Positions 56,801 to 64,000 of a stretch of DNA of 64,000 nt are shown here, piece by piece. Origin of the DNA: JANSWP01 sp041941305 (lineage in GTDB: Bacteria; Bacteroidota; Bacteroidia; Chitinophagales; Saprospiraceae). A program made the position numbers and the translations under genes. Within the stretch, counting starts at the first letter, position 1. Each line of letters starts with the position of its first letter. A model generated the notes under the pieces. It was given only the letters and a program-made list of their open reading frames with translations. It did not search any database and was not told the origin of the DNA. The stretch covers positions 1 through 64,000 of the forward strand of contig JBGTQJ010000046.1 of NCBI GenBank assembly GCA_041941305.1, read 5' to 3'.

Positions 56801-58315
56801 GAGTATAAAGCAACTGATTTAGAAGGCAATGAATCACTTGTTTGTTCCTTTAGCATCACGGTTGAGGCGGATGCGGAAAACCCCATTTTGCAAAACTGTC
56901 CCTCCAACATTACTCAGGCTATGGATGCCGGGCAATGTGGCGCGACGATTAGCTGGACAGCTCCAGGGGCAACGGACAACTGCGATGCGAACCCTACTGT
57001 GACACAAACATCAGGTCAAACGAGTGGCTCCTTCTTCAATGAGGGCAGTCAAACGATCGAATACAAAGCCACAGATTCAGAGGGCAATGAATCTCTTGTT
57101 TGTTCCTTTAGCATTACTGTTGAGGTGGATGCTGAAAAACCAAACTTCAACGGCACTTGTGCGAATTATCTCACTGCATTTAATACCGATTTGGATGAAT
57201 GTTTTGCTACCATGAGTTTTACAGTTCCAAACCCAAGTGACAATTGTGGTGTAACGGAACTCAAAGCCAAAATCTGGGACTCCAATGGTGCTGTGGTTCA
57301 AAATTGGACGACAAACCCGGATGGGCAATATGCACCAGATACCTACCAAATAAAATGGCGGGCAAAAGATGCAGCTGGCAATAAAAAGACTTGCGCAAAA
57401 ACCTTCACCGTCCAGGATGTACAAAATCCCAATGCACAGTGTGTTGCCAATCATGTTGTTCAATTGTCAGGAGGTACAGGTTCCATAACAACTGCGGATA
57501 TTGACGCAGGCAGTTCTGATAATTGCACAGTAAATATGAGTTTATCTCAAACCAGTTTCGATTGTGATGATAGAGGTATGACCAGTGTAACACTCACTGT
57601 AACGGATGATGCTGGAAATATTGATCAATGTACTACTGCCATTGAAGTAAAAGGTACTACGCTGACTATCAATGATATCAGTCAAAATGAAGGCAATGGA
57701 ACAGGCTTCACTTTTTTCTTTTTCAAAATTGAAAGAGCAGAAAGTGGTTGTACTGATCAGGTAGATTATGAAACCACAGATGGGGCTGCTACCCTTAGTG
57801 ATAATGATTATGTACAAGGAAGTGGCACTGCCTATTTTACTCCAGGCGGAAGCAATATTCGCTATGTAATTTGTAGAAGTACCAAAGATTCAAAACACGA
57901 AAACGATGAAGATTTTTGGGTTGAAATGAAGCATCCAACAGTAGGGGTTTCATTTGGTAAAGACAAAGGAGAAGGGATGATAAAGAATGACGATGCAGCT
58001 CCACTGATAGGCAATGGCAATGAAAATTCCAATACCGTTTTTTCAGCAACCCAAACACTGGAAGGGTTCGCCAAGCTTTTTCCGAATCCTGCAAATAAAG
58101 ATTTGAATATTTCCATTCCCAATGATTGGTTGGAAGCAAAAAGTATTGAGGTAACCCTATTGAATGTTTTTGGCAAACGCATAGCGACTTTTGAAATGTC
58201 AGAAGATCATACAGTAGTGGATGTTTCGGCTTTGATGGTGGGGAGCTATCAAGTCATTTTCACCATGAAAGATGGGAGGAATTTCGTGGAAAAATTTGTG
58301 AAAGTGGGGAAATAG
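53885..58315 (+). CDS. Repeat-built T9SS-secreted protein with HYR and Calx-beta domains
   Basis: 1476 residues. A signal peptide-like stretch ends near 50 (LGLVIWFFLCCINPN). Then come eleven tandem ~45-residue repeats (about 50-545) with the pattern DITPTGGPW ... DGNGNMYY ... KLYRYDGSTW, which would fit a propeller or solenoid. After a region to about 820, three nearly identical HYR domains (86 residues each, at 827-1084) have CPxNITxAMDxGQCGATVTW and SGSFFNEGTQTIEYKATD. A fourth, diverged HYR-like unit and a Calx-beta domain (TLTINDISQNEGNGTGFTFF; about 1258-1370) follow. The C-terminus (LFPNPANKDLNISIPND to KVGK) is a T9SS sorting domain. A surface adhesin is likely. The gene has its own hairpin terminator. 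Confidence 0.85.
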   Translation: MKDVLKTQTAFSPKPALLTTKAISQRVLGLVIWFFLCCINPNVETIGQNCYPEITPPGGPWSEVRSTGMDGNGNMYYVVYSSINDEKLFRFDGSTWTEITPVGTTWVRISEGGRDSSGDIYFRMYPSQGNSKIYRYDGSTWTDVTPTGASLGLIYFDGTDDNGNIYYRTNILSNDRKLYRTDGGTVIEITPTGGPWRSLSERGLDDSGNKYYGAQNSSTYNVSLFLYDGNIMDDITPTGGPWKAIGNMVEDSNGEIYFRTYSVSYDEKLYRYDGSTWTDITPPTGGTWSDIYKGITDGNGNMFFSMRASGNVNKLYHYDGSIWTDITPTGGPWSKIVTKHFLKDVNGNRFFVMKTNSGNEKLYRSDGSTVMDITPSGGPWSDIRGRGIDGSGNIYFSIYSSTNGFKLYRYDGSTLTNITPTGGPWTYTWPAGMDDSENIYFVVGNKLYRYDGSLWTDITPTGGPWVNYESLGTDGYGNVYFWAFPNNTQQTLFRYDGSIMMDITPIGNIVYDMDTWNSELDANGHMYIQMYSNASDQKLFRSDNCNGLLSYDNDLFSESLANDGSISNQINITLNYENFSGTNGEDFVATSKVLVSNLPAGLSVNLIRQSDTEVLASITGNANNHDDINDVFSLTFDFQSSAFAGIAPSVDNPLKNDLKIDFICNPPIANCKNHTAYLDNSGMVSISTSDVDDGSTASCGLKNITLDETDFDCAHIGIPQNVTLTITDDNDVIDQCIAIVTFQDNIKPTISCQNKTLALDSNGAASISESDVLSSKDDNCGVPEISLSQSNFDCNDIGEMVVTVTADDGNGNTETCDATLTIEDDTKPVLHNCPANISKAMESGQCGAIVTWTSPSAADNCDANPSVTQTSGQTSGSFFNEGTQTIEYKATDLEGNESLVCSFTVTVQADAEKPVLSNCPSNITKAMDTGQCGATVTWTAPSATDNCDATPIVAQTSGLSSGSFFNEGTQTIEYKATDLEGNESLVCSFSITVEADAENPILQNCPSNITQAMDAGQCGATISWTAPGATDNCDANPTVTQTSGQTSGSFFNEGSQTIEYKATDSEGNESLVCSFSITVEVDAEKPNFNGTCANYLTAFNTDLDECFATMSFTVPNPSDNCGVTELKAKIWDSNGAVVQNWTTNPDGQYAPDTYQIKWRAKDAAGNKKTCAKTFTVQDVQNPNAQCVANHVVQLSGGTGSITTADIDAGSSDNCTVNMSLSQTSFDCDDRGMTSVTLTVTDDAGNIDQCTTAIEVKGTTLTINDISQNEGNGTGFTFFFFKIERAESGCTDQVDYETTDGAATLSDNDYVQGSGTAYFTPGGSNIRYVICRSTKDSKHENDEDFWVEMKHPTVGVSFGKDKGEGMIKNDDAAPLIGNGNENSNTVFSATQTLEGFAKLFPNPANKDLNISIPNDWLEAKSIEVTLLNVFGKRIATFEMSEDHTVVDVSALMVGSYQVIFTMKDGRNFVEKFVKVGK
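56363..57136. repeat. Three 258-bp tandem DNA repeats encoding HYR domains
   Basis: Units at 56363-56620, 56621-56878 and 56879-57136, each 86 codons, are very similar at the DNA level (for example GGTTCTTTTTTCAATGAAGG in the first two). The match suggests recent duplication or gene conversion inside the big T9SS gene and makes copy-number change or assembly collapse possible. Confidence 0.85.
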
Positions 58316-58325
58316 AAGGGTTTTG

Positions 58326-58356
58326 TGTTGCTCCTGTAAAGTCAAGAGGAGCAACA
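58326..58356. terminator. Hairpin terminator after the large T9SS gene
   Basis: TGTTGCTCCT (58326-58335) pairs exactly with AGGAGCAACA (58347-58356), followed within ten bases by AAATTTTTGC. It lies 11 bp after the stop codon. Confidence 0.65.
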
Positions 58357-58554
58357 AGTCAAATTTTTGCCTACTCCCAATTAATAGCCAACCCTACTTG
58401 AATATTGTGAAATATCATGATTGATGAAAAAAGAAAATTCATTTTTTAAAGGGGTTCAACAAAACCCTAAACCGATTTTAGTTAATTTTGAATATCGAAA
58501 TATCAACGATTTCGTTGATATAGACAAGTTCACTGCAGGCAAAAAATACAAAAG

Positions 58555-58794
58555 ATGTTTTCAAAACATTATCCAAATATCACTTGGTGGATAAATAATC
58601 AAGGATGGGTTGAAATAGGAGATGATAATTACAGTTCGTCATGGATAAGAATAATGGACGAAGGAGGAACATGCTGGGAAGATAAGGATTCAAAATCACT
58701 TGATGAATCATTAAAGAAAGCAGATATCTGGACCTCAAAGGAAATAGAAGATAGATTTGGAGAAACTCCTCCTAAGCAGTATAAAAATAAATAA
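58555..58794 (+). CDS. Small hypothetical protein
   Basis: 79 residues, probably cytosolic, acidic (RIMDEGGTCWEDKDSKSLDE), with aromatic-rich start (MFSKHYPNITWWINNQGWVE). I do not recognise the family. It ends 2 bp before the next gene on the same strand, so the two are likely a pair. Low GC compared with the T9SS gene upstream hints at acquisition. A perfect TATCAACGA/TCGTTGATA dyad (58501-58520) lies upstream. Confidence 0.55.
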   Translation: MFSKHYPNITWWINNQGWVEIGDDNYSSSWIRIMDEGGTCWEDKDSKSLDESLKKADIWTSKEIEDRFGETPPKQYKNK

Positions 58795-58796
58795 AG

Positions 58797-59378
58797 ATGG
58801 CATTGCAATTTATTAATAGACAAGGAAAATGTTACTATATAAAGTCAAAACCAACGAAAAAAGGAAATACCACATATTTTATGACGAAAAAAGAAGATGA
58901 GGATTGTTTGGAGATTCTACCCGAAGGCTATGAAGTATTTGAAAAACCCGATACATGTATAATTTTTATCAGACAAAAGAAGAAAAGTAAATTTGGAGAA
59001 AGAGAGCTTCAATTTATTGAAAAAGAATTAAAAAAGAATGAAACGATTGATGATTTTAGGCTTGAGATAACAGGAAATACAATAAAGATTTTTGTAGCAG
59101 GAAAAGAGGATAATGATAGATTATTTGAGTTATGGGATAGACCATTTTATTCAGGAGAAAAGATTAAAGAACTCAGGAAAAGGTTTATGAGATTTGAAGA
59201 AAGAATGAGAATATTAAAACGCTCAATCGGGGAAGCTAATGAATATGAATTTCAAAGATATTGTTTTCGAGGCTCAATAGACGATTGGATTTCGATAGAT
59301 GGAGGAGAAAACATACAAGAATTAGCGAAAGAAAATATTTATCATTTGGGAAAGGACTCCTATTATGATTTGATTTAA
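58797..59378 (+). CDS. Hypothetical protein paired with the small gene upstream
   Basis: 193 residues, no signal peptide or membrane helix. Not recognised. The N-terminal third is rich in beta strands (FINRQGKCYYIKSKPTKKGN, then YFMTKKEDED) and the rest is strongly helical and charged (KIKELRKRFMRFEERMRIL). The 2-bp gap to the preceding 79-residue gene suggests coupled translation. Both are AT-rich and stand at the border of the accessory zone; a two-gene toxin-antitoxin or defence pair is possible but nothing in the sequence proves it. Confidence 0.6.
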   Translation: MALQFINRQGKCYYIKSKPTKKGNTTYFMTKKEDEDCLEILPEGYEVFEKPDTCIIFIRQKKKSKFGERELQFIEKELKKNETIDDFRLEITGNTIKIFVAGKEDNDRLFELWDRPFYSGEKIKELRKRFMRFEERMRILKRSIGEANEYEFQRYCFRGSIDDWISIDGGENIQELAKENIYHLGKDSYYDLI

Positions 59379-59464
59379 AAAGAAGCCTGTAGTGAATCGA
59401 GTGACAAGGAATAGTGATTGACATTTAAACCTACCAATTTGGCAAAGGTGTGTTCCGCTATTCC

Positions 59465-60231
59465 AGAGCCCTCCCCAAAGGGGCAAGCTACACCACCGTA
59501 CGTTCCCCAAAGGGGCAGGCTGGTTCGCGAATACTCCGATAGTTATCGGAGTTCGTCAATTAGTTTGACCGCTCTTTTCACCAGCCAAACCTTGCCTTTT
59601 CCGCTTCATCGAATGACAAGTCTAAGGGAATCGGTCACCCAATAACTCGCCATGATAAAAGTTTACTCCAGCTGATTGACCCCAAAGGGGCAAGCTGTTC
59701 AGCCCTTCACGAGTCGGCATTTCAGCCGGTCGCTACTATAGCGTCTGCTGACTTCTCCACCTTCAAAATGGAGGAATTCCATCCCATCCGCTAGCGGTTC
59801 TCTCCGTTAAAAAGGTCTCCCAGACCTTTTTGCTGCGCATCACTTCGTTCATCTCGGTAAGGTGCATCCTCTTTCTGCTGACCCTGTCCGCATCTACATG
59901 AATAGGTTGAATGTAAGCTCAGCCTTTGGTGTGTTCCCGAACTGCTTCGGGACAAGTCGTGCCACCTTGACCACCCATTTATGCCTCTTATGCACTCTTC
60001 CAGAAAAGGTACCCCATACCTTTTCTGAAATTCAACTATTCGTACATGCCAACTTTTGCAGTCCCGCTTATTTATCCCTTTGGGACTTCAGACCGCTAGT
60101 CACCCAACGTGCCCTTGCGGCTTGCTACACGCCGTGCTTATTAAGCGTGAGGAGAACTTTCATCTCTCTAGAGTAACCTTCTGGCTGGGAAGTGTTATCT
60201 TCGCCAGAAGTGATGCCCATTCGAGGCACAC
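59465..60231 (-). ncRNA. ORF-less or decayed group II intron-like element
   Basis: Read on the minus strand, the element opens at 60231 with GTGTGCCTCGAATGGGC, closely like group II 5' ends (GUGYGcc..gaUgGGc). The middle contains GAGAAGTCAGCAGACGCTAT and then AGTAGCG (about 59735-59760), a stretch usually seen just before the reverse-transcriptase ORF in bacterial group II introns. No such ORF follows. Near the left end GAACGTACGGTGGTG resembles the second half of a domain V region, but a full domain V and VI cannot be recognised. Three copies of CCCCAAAGGGGCARGCT (59473, 59505, 59680) interrupt it. The left boundary is uncertain. Confidence 0.5.
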
Positions 60232-60343
60232 ACAAGAGCTATACGTTCATACCTGGCAGTGAACCCTAAACCACGGATCAATCCCGCCGCCAGGTACACC
60301 GCATAGCCAGGCCGGTTGGTGGCAATAATAAATAAAAAACCAT

Positions 60344-61006
60344 ATGATAAAACTTGAAGACTTCATTGTCCATTTTGAAATTCCAGACGAAGAAGGATTG
60401 ATTCCGATTTTCGAAATGTTTTTAGAATTAAATCAATTGGGCACATATTCAGATTTCCAAGAAACTGATGATTTAGGTAAAATTCCAAATGAAACTTGGT
60501 TTAAAAAATTGAAAGAAGAAGTTTCAAAGTTTGGCTTAGAAAGATACAAGGGATTCATTTCAAGTGAAATTGAAAAATTAACAAGACATCAGAAGGCGCA
60601 TAACATTTGGGAAAAGAAGAGAGAATATGACTTGAATAATGGAAATCCAATTAATATAAATAAGTACGTTAAAGGATATGAATATGGAATGGACTATACG
60701 ATGCCTCCTGCTCATTATTATTTTTATTCATCTCAAAAAAGCAGATATTTTAAAGGGATGATATTAAGTTCAGTATTTGTGTGGGATGAAGAAATCGAAG
60801 ATAAATTAGTAGCATTTGCAATGATATGTCCATTTTTAATTGCTGGACAATCACAGGCTCCAACTGGGTTATATATAAAGGATATATGCGAAGTAATAAC
60901 GCGGAAATCAAAAAATGCTAAAAGCAATTTAGTTAAAATCAAATCTAGACAAACCTACAAAAGAGCAATAAAGCTGATAGAAAAATACATGAACAAAATA
61001 GATTAG
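60344..61006 (+). CDS. Hypothetical protein next to a nucleotidyltransferase gene
   Basis: 220 residues, no signal peptide. Not recognised. The sequence is mostly helical with a hydrophobic central part (SVFVWDEEIEDKLVAFAMIC) and a Lys-rich end (KSRQTYKRAIKLIEKYMNKID). It does not show the Rx4-6H motif of HEPN toxins. The nucleotidyltransferase gene begins 3 bp after its stop, so the two form a unit, possibly a toxin-antitoxin-like pair in which this is the partner. It begins ~110 bp beyond the 5' end of the group II intron-like element. Confidence 0.55.
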   Translation: MIKLEDFIVHFEIPDEEGLIPIFEMFLELNQLGTYSDFQETDDLGKIPNETWFKKLKEEVSKFGLERYKGFISSEIEKLTRHQKAHNIWEKKREYDLNNGNPININKYVKGYEYGMDYTMPPAHYYFYSSQKSRYFKGMILSSVFVWDEEIEDKLVAFAMICPFLIAGQSQAPTGLYIKDICEVITRKSKNAKSNLVKIKSRQTYKRAIKLIEKYMNKID

Positions 61007-61009
61007 CAG

Positions 61010-61363
61010 ATGAAATTTAACATGGAACGAATATTATCAGGAGAGTATGAATTAGATAAATCAATTGAAGAAAAAATACCAGACGTACAAAATTTGTGCA
61101 AGAGGTTAAACATAGTAGAATTATATTTTTTCGGGAGTTCTGTAAATGGAAATTTTGTACCAGGAAAAAGTGATATTGATGTATTGGTCTATACACAACC
61201 AGAACATATAAAAAATATCGTCAGACTAAATTTTGAATTAAAAAAAATATTCAATTGTCCTATTGATATTTTTCATAAGCATTGGAAGAAAACAGACGAA
61301 TTTAAAAAACACTTAATTTTGAATAAAGTATTAATATATAAAAATACAGCCACCAATAAATAG
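61010..61363 (+). CDS. MNT-type minimal nucleotidyltransferase
   Basis: 117 residues. The nucleotidyltransferase signature is complete: FFGSSVNGNFVPGKSDIDVLV, with Gly42-Ser43 and Asp55/Asp57 as the metal-binding pair. The fold matches minimal nucleotidyltransferases, which transfer AMP or another nucleotide to a protein and usually act as antitoxins of HEPN toxins. Here the upstream partner (3-bp gap) lacks a recognisable HEPN motif. The last codons lie inside the first bases of the structured repeat at 61351, so the repeat begins at the gene end. Confidence 0.8.
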   Translation: MKFNMERILSGEYELDKSIEEKIPDVQNLCKRLNIVELYFFGSSVNGNFVPGKSDIDVLVYTQPEHIKNIVRLNFELKKIFNCPIDIFHKHWKKTDEFKKHLILNKVLIYKNTATNK

Positions 61364-61531
61364 CGAATTATACGCCGGGGCACGTGGCGCCCTCTTCGAT
61401 ATAACTCGTTGTTGAACGAAAAGGGTGGATTGCGAGAAATGCCGGATCCATCTATGGGTTAAAGCAAATAAAATTTGGTGTTGAAAAGGAAAATATAAAG
61501 TCAGTCGCGGGACGGGCTTTTTTGTTTTTGG
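61351..61531. repeat. Structured ~180-bp repeat, copy 1 (cassette-like)
   Basis: Shares much of its sequence with 63191-63389: CCAATAAATAGCGA, GTGGCGCCC, TTCGATATAACT, GTTGAACGAA, GGTGGATT, CCATCTATGGGT, AAATTTGGTGTT and GTCAGTCG followed by a T-run. AATAGCGAATTATA (61359-61372) can pair with TATAACTCGTTGTT (61400-61413) as the base of a hairpin. It covers the stop codon of the nucleotidyltransferase gene. Confidence 0.75.
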
Positions 61532-61705
61532 GATTCAGTTGCTTCTTAAGGAGCTCCATATTGGTTGCGGGGTTCAAAAGGAACAGATTTTGGGGTCAAA
61601 AAGATGAGTTTTGGCATGGGGATTTTGGGGCAATTTAGTGCCTGTCTAGGAGTTGGTGGTTAAGGGGTTTATAGTTTTAAGACGAAGTTCAAAATATAGA
61701 TTTCA

Positions 61706-62101
61706 TCAGGTGGTTCGGCTCTCGGGAAAGGGAGGATTTGCCTCATTTTTTTGTGTCCGCAACAGCCCCTTCGTTGTCAAGGCTTCGCCTTTCGATTTTG
61801 TGGTTCGATTCATCACTTTTTCAAGTGGCGGCCAGGCTCCAAATCGAGGTAGATTTCCATCCTCGCGCCCGAAAGGGCGAAACAAGTATCGGAGTCCATA
61901 AACGGCATGTTTGAAGTAGGTCTCACCGGGATTTTTGCTCGTCCGGATTTCGGCTAAATATTCATTGATGACGGCATCGGAGAGTTGGAGTGGAATGGTA
62001 TTGAAAAACAGGGAAATGTGAGCAATGCTGCGACCATAATTTTTTAAGGTCGCTGTAGATAAGCCACTCAGAATGACTTTCTGCTCTAATTTTTGGTACA
62101 T
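61706..62101 (-). pseudogene. Truncated tyrosine recombinase (N-terminal SAM-like domain only)
   Basis: 131 codons. Residues 1 to about 75 (LSGLSTATLKNYGRSIAHIS, then YFKHAVYGLRYLF) match the N-terminal core-binding domain of tyrosine recombinases that accompany Bacteroidota mobile elements. The homology stops near residue 77 (RPFGREDG) and the rest reads as unrelated sequence over a CGCCC-GAAA-GGGCG hairpin (near 61868-61881 on the plus strand). The catalytic R..H-x-x-R..Y domain is missing, so it cannot recombine DNA. Confidence 0.65.
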
Positions 62102-62433
62102 TTCTGCAAAGCCTGTAACTTCATGGCAGGCTCTGGCGATTACAGTGTTTTTTTTTTCATCTTGAAAAATTTTTATTGGTTATTTAATGATTCAAAGATG
62201 AGCATTTTTTGTTGTGGCTACCGAAGGTTTTTGTTCAACAAAATATAGTCGTCAATTGCCAGTAGAAGCTGGCAACTGCGGTTGCATAGCCCGTTGGGTG
62301 CAACTAATGTCGAAAGGAGGGCGAGTTCAAATAGGAACTGCAACAATATGACAAATATAGATTTATAAAAAACCGATAAAAACTTTTAAGGTTGTAAAAT
62401 GAATAAAACAATTTGAGAATCTACAAAGGAAAA

Positions 62434-63171
62434 ATGAAAAACTGGTTATTTGTGATTTTGATATTTTCAGTATCAGTAGTATTATTTGGAATCAACCTAA
62501 TATCAGATATTAGAGAAAAATATTTAGAAATTAAATTTGATTTAATTTCTAACAACCCAAGAATTGAGAGTCAAGAGGAAGTTGAAAGAGTATTGAATTC
62601 ATATCGTATTTTGGATTATAGAGAGATAGAAGAAGGATATAAAGAGTGGACAAAGTCAGATGAACCTAAATATAAAAACATCCTAAGAAATAGTAAGTAC
62701 AGAGTAATACGTCAAAACGACTTTTTCAGAAAGATTGTTGGAGATTTTAGAGTTAAAGATTTTATCTGTAGGGATTCGATTTATAGAAAATGCTTGTTTG
62801 ATAAACGAAAGGATTATTATTGGCTAATTGACGAAAAACTTGCAATTGCGGTTTTTAAACTACAACGATCATTAAAAGAAAAGGGGTATAACCCAGATGG
62901 CTTTTGGATTAGATATGGTCATAGACATCCCAAGAAAAATGAAGAAGTAGAGGGCGCTGGTTCAAGTAAGCATATAAAAGGAGAGGCAATAGATATGGTA
63001 ATAGGAGATATTAACAGAGATGGAAAATATACAGAAAAAGATAAGGAAATTGTACTAGAAATCTCAGAAAAAGAAATTATAGGCAATAAGGGAGGAATTG
63101 GAAGATACCCAGGAACGAGAACAATTCATATAGATACAAGAGGAAAAAGAGCAAGATGGGATTCATACTAA
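62434..63171 (+). CDS. Membrane-anchored M15-type (DUF882-like) peptidase
   Basis: 245 residues from ATG 62434 (a TTG seven codons earlier is less likely). One N-terminal membrane helix (about 4-26) precedes a region rich in charged residues. The C-terminal domain has the metal-site pattern of M15A/DUF882 peptidoglycan peptidases: SSKHIKGEAIDM (His180, Asp187) and GGIGRYPGTRTIHIDTRGK (His232), with RARW at the end. An inserted DINRDGKYTEKD loop (about 192-203) looks like a Ca-binding EF/dockerin loop. It would cut cell-wall peptide links. It lies alone, with a structured repeat 20 bp behind it. Confidence 0.78.
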   Translation: MKNWLFVILIFSVSVVLFGINLISDIREKYLEIKFDLISNNPRIESQEEVERVLNSYRILDYREIEEGYKEWTKSDEPKYKNILRNSKYRVIRQNDFFRKIVGDFRVKDFICRDSIYRKCLFDKRKDYYWLIDEKLAIAVFKLQRSLKEKGYNPDGFWIRYGHRHPKKNEEVEGAGSSKHIKGEAIDMVIGDINRDGKYTEKDKEIVLEISEKEIIGNKGGIGRYPGTRTIHIDTRGKRARWDSY

Positions 63172-63190
63172 AAAAAATAAAGAAAGCTGC

Positions 63191-63389
63191 ACCCAATAAA
63201 TAGCGAGTTATACGAAAGGGCGCGTGGCGCCCCGTTCGATATAACTGGTCGTTGAACGAAGACCGTCCCTTTGAAAAAACGGTGGATTTGGAATAAATTC
63301 CGACCCATCTATGGGTGAAAGCAAGTAAAATTTGGTGTTTATCTGAAGAGTGTAGAGTCAGTCGAGAGGCGGTTTTTTTTTGTTTATGG
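63191..63389. repeat. Structured ~200-bp repeat, copy 2 (cassette-like)
   Basis: Second copy of the repeat at 61351-61531. Its hairpin is stronger: AATAGCGAGTTATA (63199-63212) with TATAACTGGTCGTT (63240-63253), continuing into CGAA/TTCG and GGGCGC-GTG-GCGCCC. ACCCAT-CT-ATGGGT and GGAAT-AA-ATTCC follow. It has a T-run at the end, and begins 20 bp after the M15-type gene, the same place relative to the ORF as copy 1. Confidence 0.75.
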
Positions 63390-63499
63390 AGGTTGGTTGA
63401 TTTTGGGAATTAAAAACGGTGCTTCAGATTTTCAAAATTCGTTTTGGATTTTTTAACAGGATTGATATTCATATTTGCCGCCCTAAAAAATAAAAAGTC

Positions 63500-64000
63500 A
63501 TGCTTAAAAAATTATTGCTCCTATTTGCGCTTTGTGCGCTGAACAAAGCGCAGGCACAAACACCCACTCAATTGACCCATTTTGAGAACAATGCTTTTCA
63601 TTCTCCCAACACTGAAGTTTTCAAATTTCAAGACCGATTATTTTATGCCCTTGAAAATGGTGAGCAGGAAATTGAAATTTGGGAATTTGAGAATCAAGCA
63701 CTTTCACTGGTTTATACAACGCCATTTCGCTTATGTGATTTTGATTTGTATTTATGGAGGATTTACGAAAATAAAATCATCATCACCGGTTATGGGTCTT
63801 TTCGATTCATCAATTTTTTGACTGGAGTGGAGATTGAGGAAGTCTTTTCAAATGACTCCTATTTCCGAGCCTCTAAGCCCAATTATAGATTTGATAAAAG
63901 TCTGATAAGGTTTAAAACACCTGATCAAGTTGAGCAAGTTTATGATGTCGAATTAGAAGATTACGTGCCTTTTTTTGAAGAAGGTTTATTGTATAAATCT
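63500..64000 (+). CDS. Secreted protein of unknown function, 5' part (gene continues beyond window)
   Basis: At least 167 residues without a stop at the window end. The ATG at 63500 opens a signal peptide (MLKKLLLLFALCALNKAQAQ). The mature part is beta-rich (FKFQDRLFYALENGEQEIEI, IYENKIIITGYGSFRFINFL), in the style of periplasmic beta-propeller or T9SS cargo proteins in this phylum. No catalytic motif is seen in the part present. It starts 110 bp after the second structured repeat. Confidence 0.75.
   Translation, partial: MLKKLLLLFALCALNKAQAQTPTQLTHFENNAFHSPNTEVFKFQDRLFYALENGEQEIEIWEFENQALSLVYTTPFRLCDFDLYLWRIYENKIIITGYGSFRFINFLTGVEIEEVFSNDSYFRASKPNYRFDKSLIRFKTPDQVEQVYDVELEDYVPFFEEGLLYKS

Noticed and set aside
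58424..58594. 56-codon open frame beginning ATGAAAAAAG
   Set aside because: It overlaps the following gene in another frame and crosses the 58500-58521 palindrome; could be a small gene, but nothing supports it.
59418..60262. Several 60-100-codon frames in the intron-like region
   Set aside because: The sequence reads better as structured RNA on the minus strand; the frames have no protein-like pattern.
61351..63389. Calling the repeats canonical attC sites of a class 1-like integron
   Set aside because: GTTGAAC fits the right-hand core, but no matching left-hand core (RYYYAAC) is present at the expected place, and no IntI is seen; kept only as a cassette-like hypothesis.

Overview
The window is a piece of a chromosome from a Bacteroidota bacterium, most likely of the Saprospiraceae/Lewinella type. 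The DNA is AT-rich. Five proteins (1-857, 914-2056, 7442-9394, 20679-22400, 53885-58315) end in the C-terminal sorting domain of the type IX secretion system (T9SS). A TAnnTTTG promoter element is visible at 23315, and there are an ECF-type sigma factor with a TPR membrane partner, a CHAT protein and RND/TolC clusters typical of this phylum. No rRNA, tRNA or CRISPR array was seen.

Layout. 1-12 kb: two T9SS-secreted proteins (one cut by the window edge), a PhyH-like remnant, an unusual internally duplicated HxxH protein next to a Crp/Fnr regulator, a MITE-like element, a PadR plus FtsX-type permease operon, a secreted beta-helix protein and a secreted protein of unknown function. 11.7-22.4 kb (minus strand): a polymorphic-toxin operon with a lamin-tail/T9SS protein, a 2769-residue RHS protein ending in a GH-E nuclease-like toxin, and an overlapping SUFU-type immunity gene. 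23-27 kb: M20 amidohydrolase, an NAD-dependent epimerase-like protein with a twin-arginine-like leader, and a DUF1761 membrane protein.

27.1-45.3 kb (minus strand) is the most remarkable part: an export cluster that mixes two transporter classes. In transcription order it encodes an ABC ATPase, an ABC-2 permease fused to an M1-peptidase-like domain without HExxH and a golvesin-like end, a TolC-family protein, an RND adaptor lipoprotein, an RND pump, a four-gene block bounded by 21-bp inverted repeats, a second RND pump fused in one 1568-residue chain to an ABC ATPase (itself split by a membrane segment), and an ABC-2-like permease overlapping the fusion gene. Long near-perfect hairpins of unrelated sequence sit in most junctions.

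45.7-58.3 kb: class V aminotransferase, S9 (DPP IV-like) peptidase, a divergent sigma factor / TPR protein / CHAT-protease module, and a large repeat-built T9SS adhesin-like protein. 58.4-64 kb is an accessory zone: lone hypothetical genes, an ORF-less group II intron-like remnant on the minus strand, a truncated tyrosine recombinase, a nucleotidyltransferase gene pair, an M15-type peptidase, and two copies of a ~180-200-bp structured repeat directly behind ORFs, which looks like a gene-cassette arrangement. The last gene (63500 onward) is cut by the window end.

All functions are inferred by reading motifs; no database search was possible.
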